From the NCBI GenBank assembly GCA_003224855.1, contig QHZY01000002.1:1-32870 (forward strand): 32,870 bases of DNA, read 5' to 3'. The notes beneath the pieces were generated by a model, which saw only the letters and a program-made list of their open reading frames with translations, was not told the origin of the DNA and searched no databases. Origin of the DNA: Acidobacteriota bacterium (GTDB lineage Bacteria > Acidobacteriota > Terriglobia > Terriglobales > Acidobacteriaceae). Positions 32,423 through 32,870 of this stretch are shown in pieces (positions within the stretch are counted from its first letter, which is position 1; each line of letters starts with the position of its first letter). The translations under genes were made by a program, and so were the position numbers.

Positions 32423-32870
32423 TTGTCCAGCCGGCCGATTATCACTCTCACTACTGACTTCGGGGTTGCTGATCATTTTGTTGGCACGCTGAAGGGAGTG
32501 ATTCTTGAGATCACGCCGAATGCCGAGATAATCGACATTTGCCATTCTGTACAGCCTTTTGATGTGCTGGATGGGGCGCTGACCATCGCACAGGCGTATT
32601 CGTACTTCCCTACCGGCACAGTCCATATGGTAGTGATCGATCCAGGAGTAGGAACGGCGCGGCGGCCGATTCTGGTTTCCAGTGATCGCTACAACTTTGT
32701 CGCTCCCGACAACGGCGTGCTCTCCATGGTCTATGCGCGAGAGGAACGCTTGCACGTTCGAAACATCACCTCGGAACATTATTTTCTGCAGCCTCTGAGC
32801 AATACCTTCCATGCGCGCGATATCTTTGCTCCGGTGGCGGCATATCTGGCCAAGGGCGTGGATACCATCA
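32423..32870 (+). CDS. SAM hydrolase / SAM hydroxide adenosyltransferase (DUF62), 3'-truncated by window end
   Basis: The frame begins at TTG 32423, with GGGAGGG six to nine bases upstream and no better start nearby, and stays open to the window end (about 149 residues seen; the family is about 260-300). Family signatures are ITLTTDFGVADHFVGTLKG, VIDPGVGTARRPI and NTFHARDIFAP (usual form HGRDIFAP). The family splits S-adenosylmethionine to adenosine and methionine, or in a few members halogenates it; the halogenases carry an insertion that I do not see in this part. TTGACG and GATAAT upstream (32359-32385, spacing 15) form only a weak promoter candidate. Confidence 0.88.
   Translation, partial: MSSRPIITLTTDFGVADHFVGTLKGVILEITPNAEIIDICHSVQPFDVLDGALTIAQAYSYFPTGTVHMVVIDPGVGTARRPILVSSDRYNFVAPDNGVLSMVYAREERLHVRNITSEHYFLQPLSNTFHARDIFAPVAAYLAKGVDTI

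Noticed and set aside
1-32870. CRISPR arrays, insertion sequences, toxin-antitoxin pairs, phage genes
   Set aside because: I looked for spaced direct repeats, transposase motifs and phage proteins and saw none; the tRNA-Leu duplication is the only sign of a past mobile element.

Overview
The window looks like chromosomal DNA of an Acidobacteriota member, probably a Terriglobia/Koribacter-type lineage. The grounds are gene content and style only: evenly GC-rich coding sequence, a HELTH-type secreted peptidase, several small soil-type hypothetical proteins, a type IV pilus/type II secretion assembly operon next to a LolA-like carrier, and a DUF3467 protein. No ribosomal RNA is present to confirm this.

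Layout. 1-3.5 kb: the 3' part of acetate kinase, a short stretch holding two decayed gene pieces (a histidine phosphatase start and a glycogen phosphorylase end), phosphoglucomutase, and a MarC-family membrane protein. 3.8-6 kb: a secreted zinc-peptidase-like protein divergent from a LolA-like protein. 6.1-12.7 kb: a tightly packed operon for a pilus or secretion machine: platform protein (PilC/GspF), ATPase (PilB/GspE), PilM, PilN, PilO, a PilP/GspC-like protein and an atypical pseudopilin-like protein. No secretin gene is in view. 12.7-16.8 kb: a membrane glycosyltransferase coupled to a DUF3467 protein, a single-domain response regulator, and two exported His/Met/Cys-rich proteins that suggest metal handling.

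16.8-18.5 kb is the accessory-looking part: an intact tRNA-Leu(UAG), a decayed copy of its 3' two thirds 1.06 kb away in the same orientation, small ORFs between them, and a second tRNA-like relic. 18.5-22.2 kb: an IscA/ErpA-type Fe-S protein with a clear promoter and terminator, a TPR protein, and an exported nucleoside hydrolase overlapping a TrmJ-like RNA methyltransferase.

22.2-26.7 kb is the most coherent system: a six-gene minus-strand operon read as XRE regulator, NfeD-like protein, DUF1648 membrane protein, flotillin, small glycine-rich membrane protein, PspA. Two of its junctions are ATGA overlaps. Its promoter carries two copies of GCGATA 21 bp apart. It is probably an envelope-stress or membrane-domain module controlled by its first gene. 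26.7-32.9 kb: two peptide-type ABC permeases without other transporter subunits, a CNNM/CorC-like membrane protein, an HlyD-type efflux adaptor, a DUF4097 exported repeat protein, and the start of a SAM-hydrolase (DUF62) gene cut by the window end.

All functions come from reading translations and motifs by eye. No database search was run.
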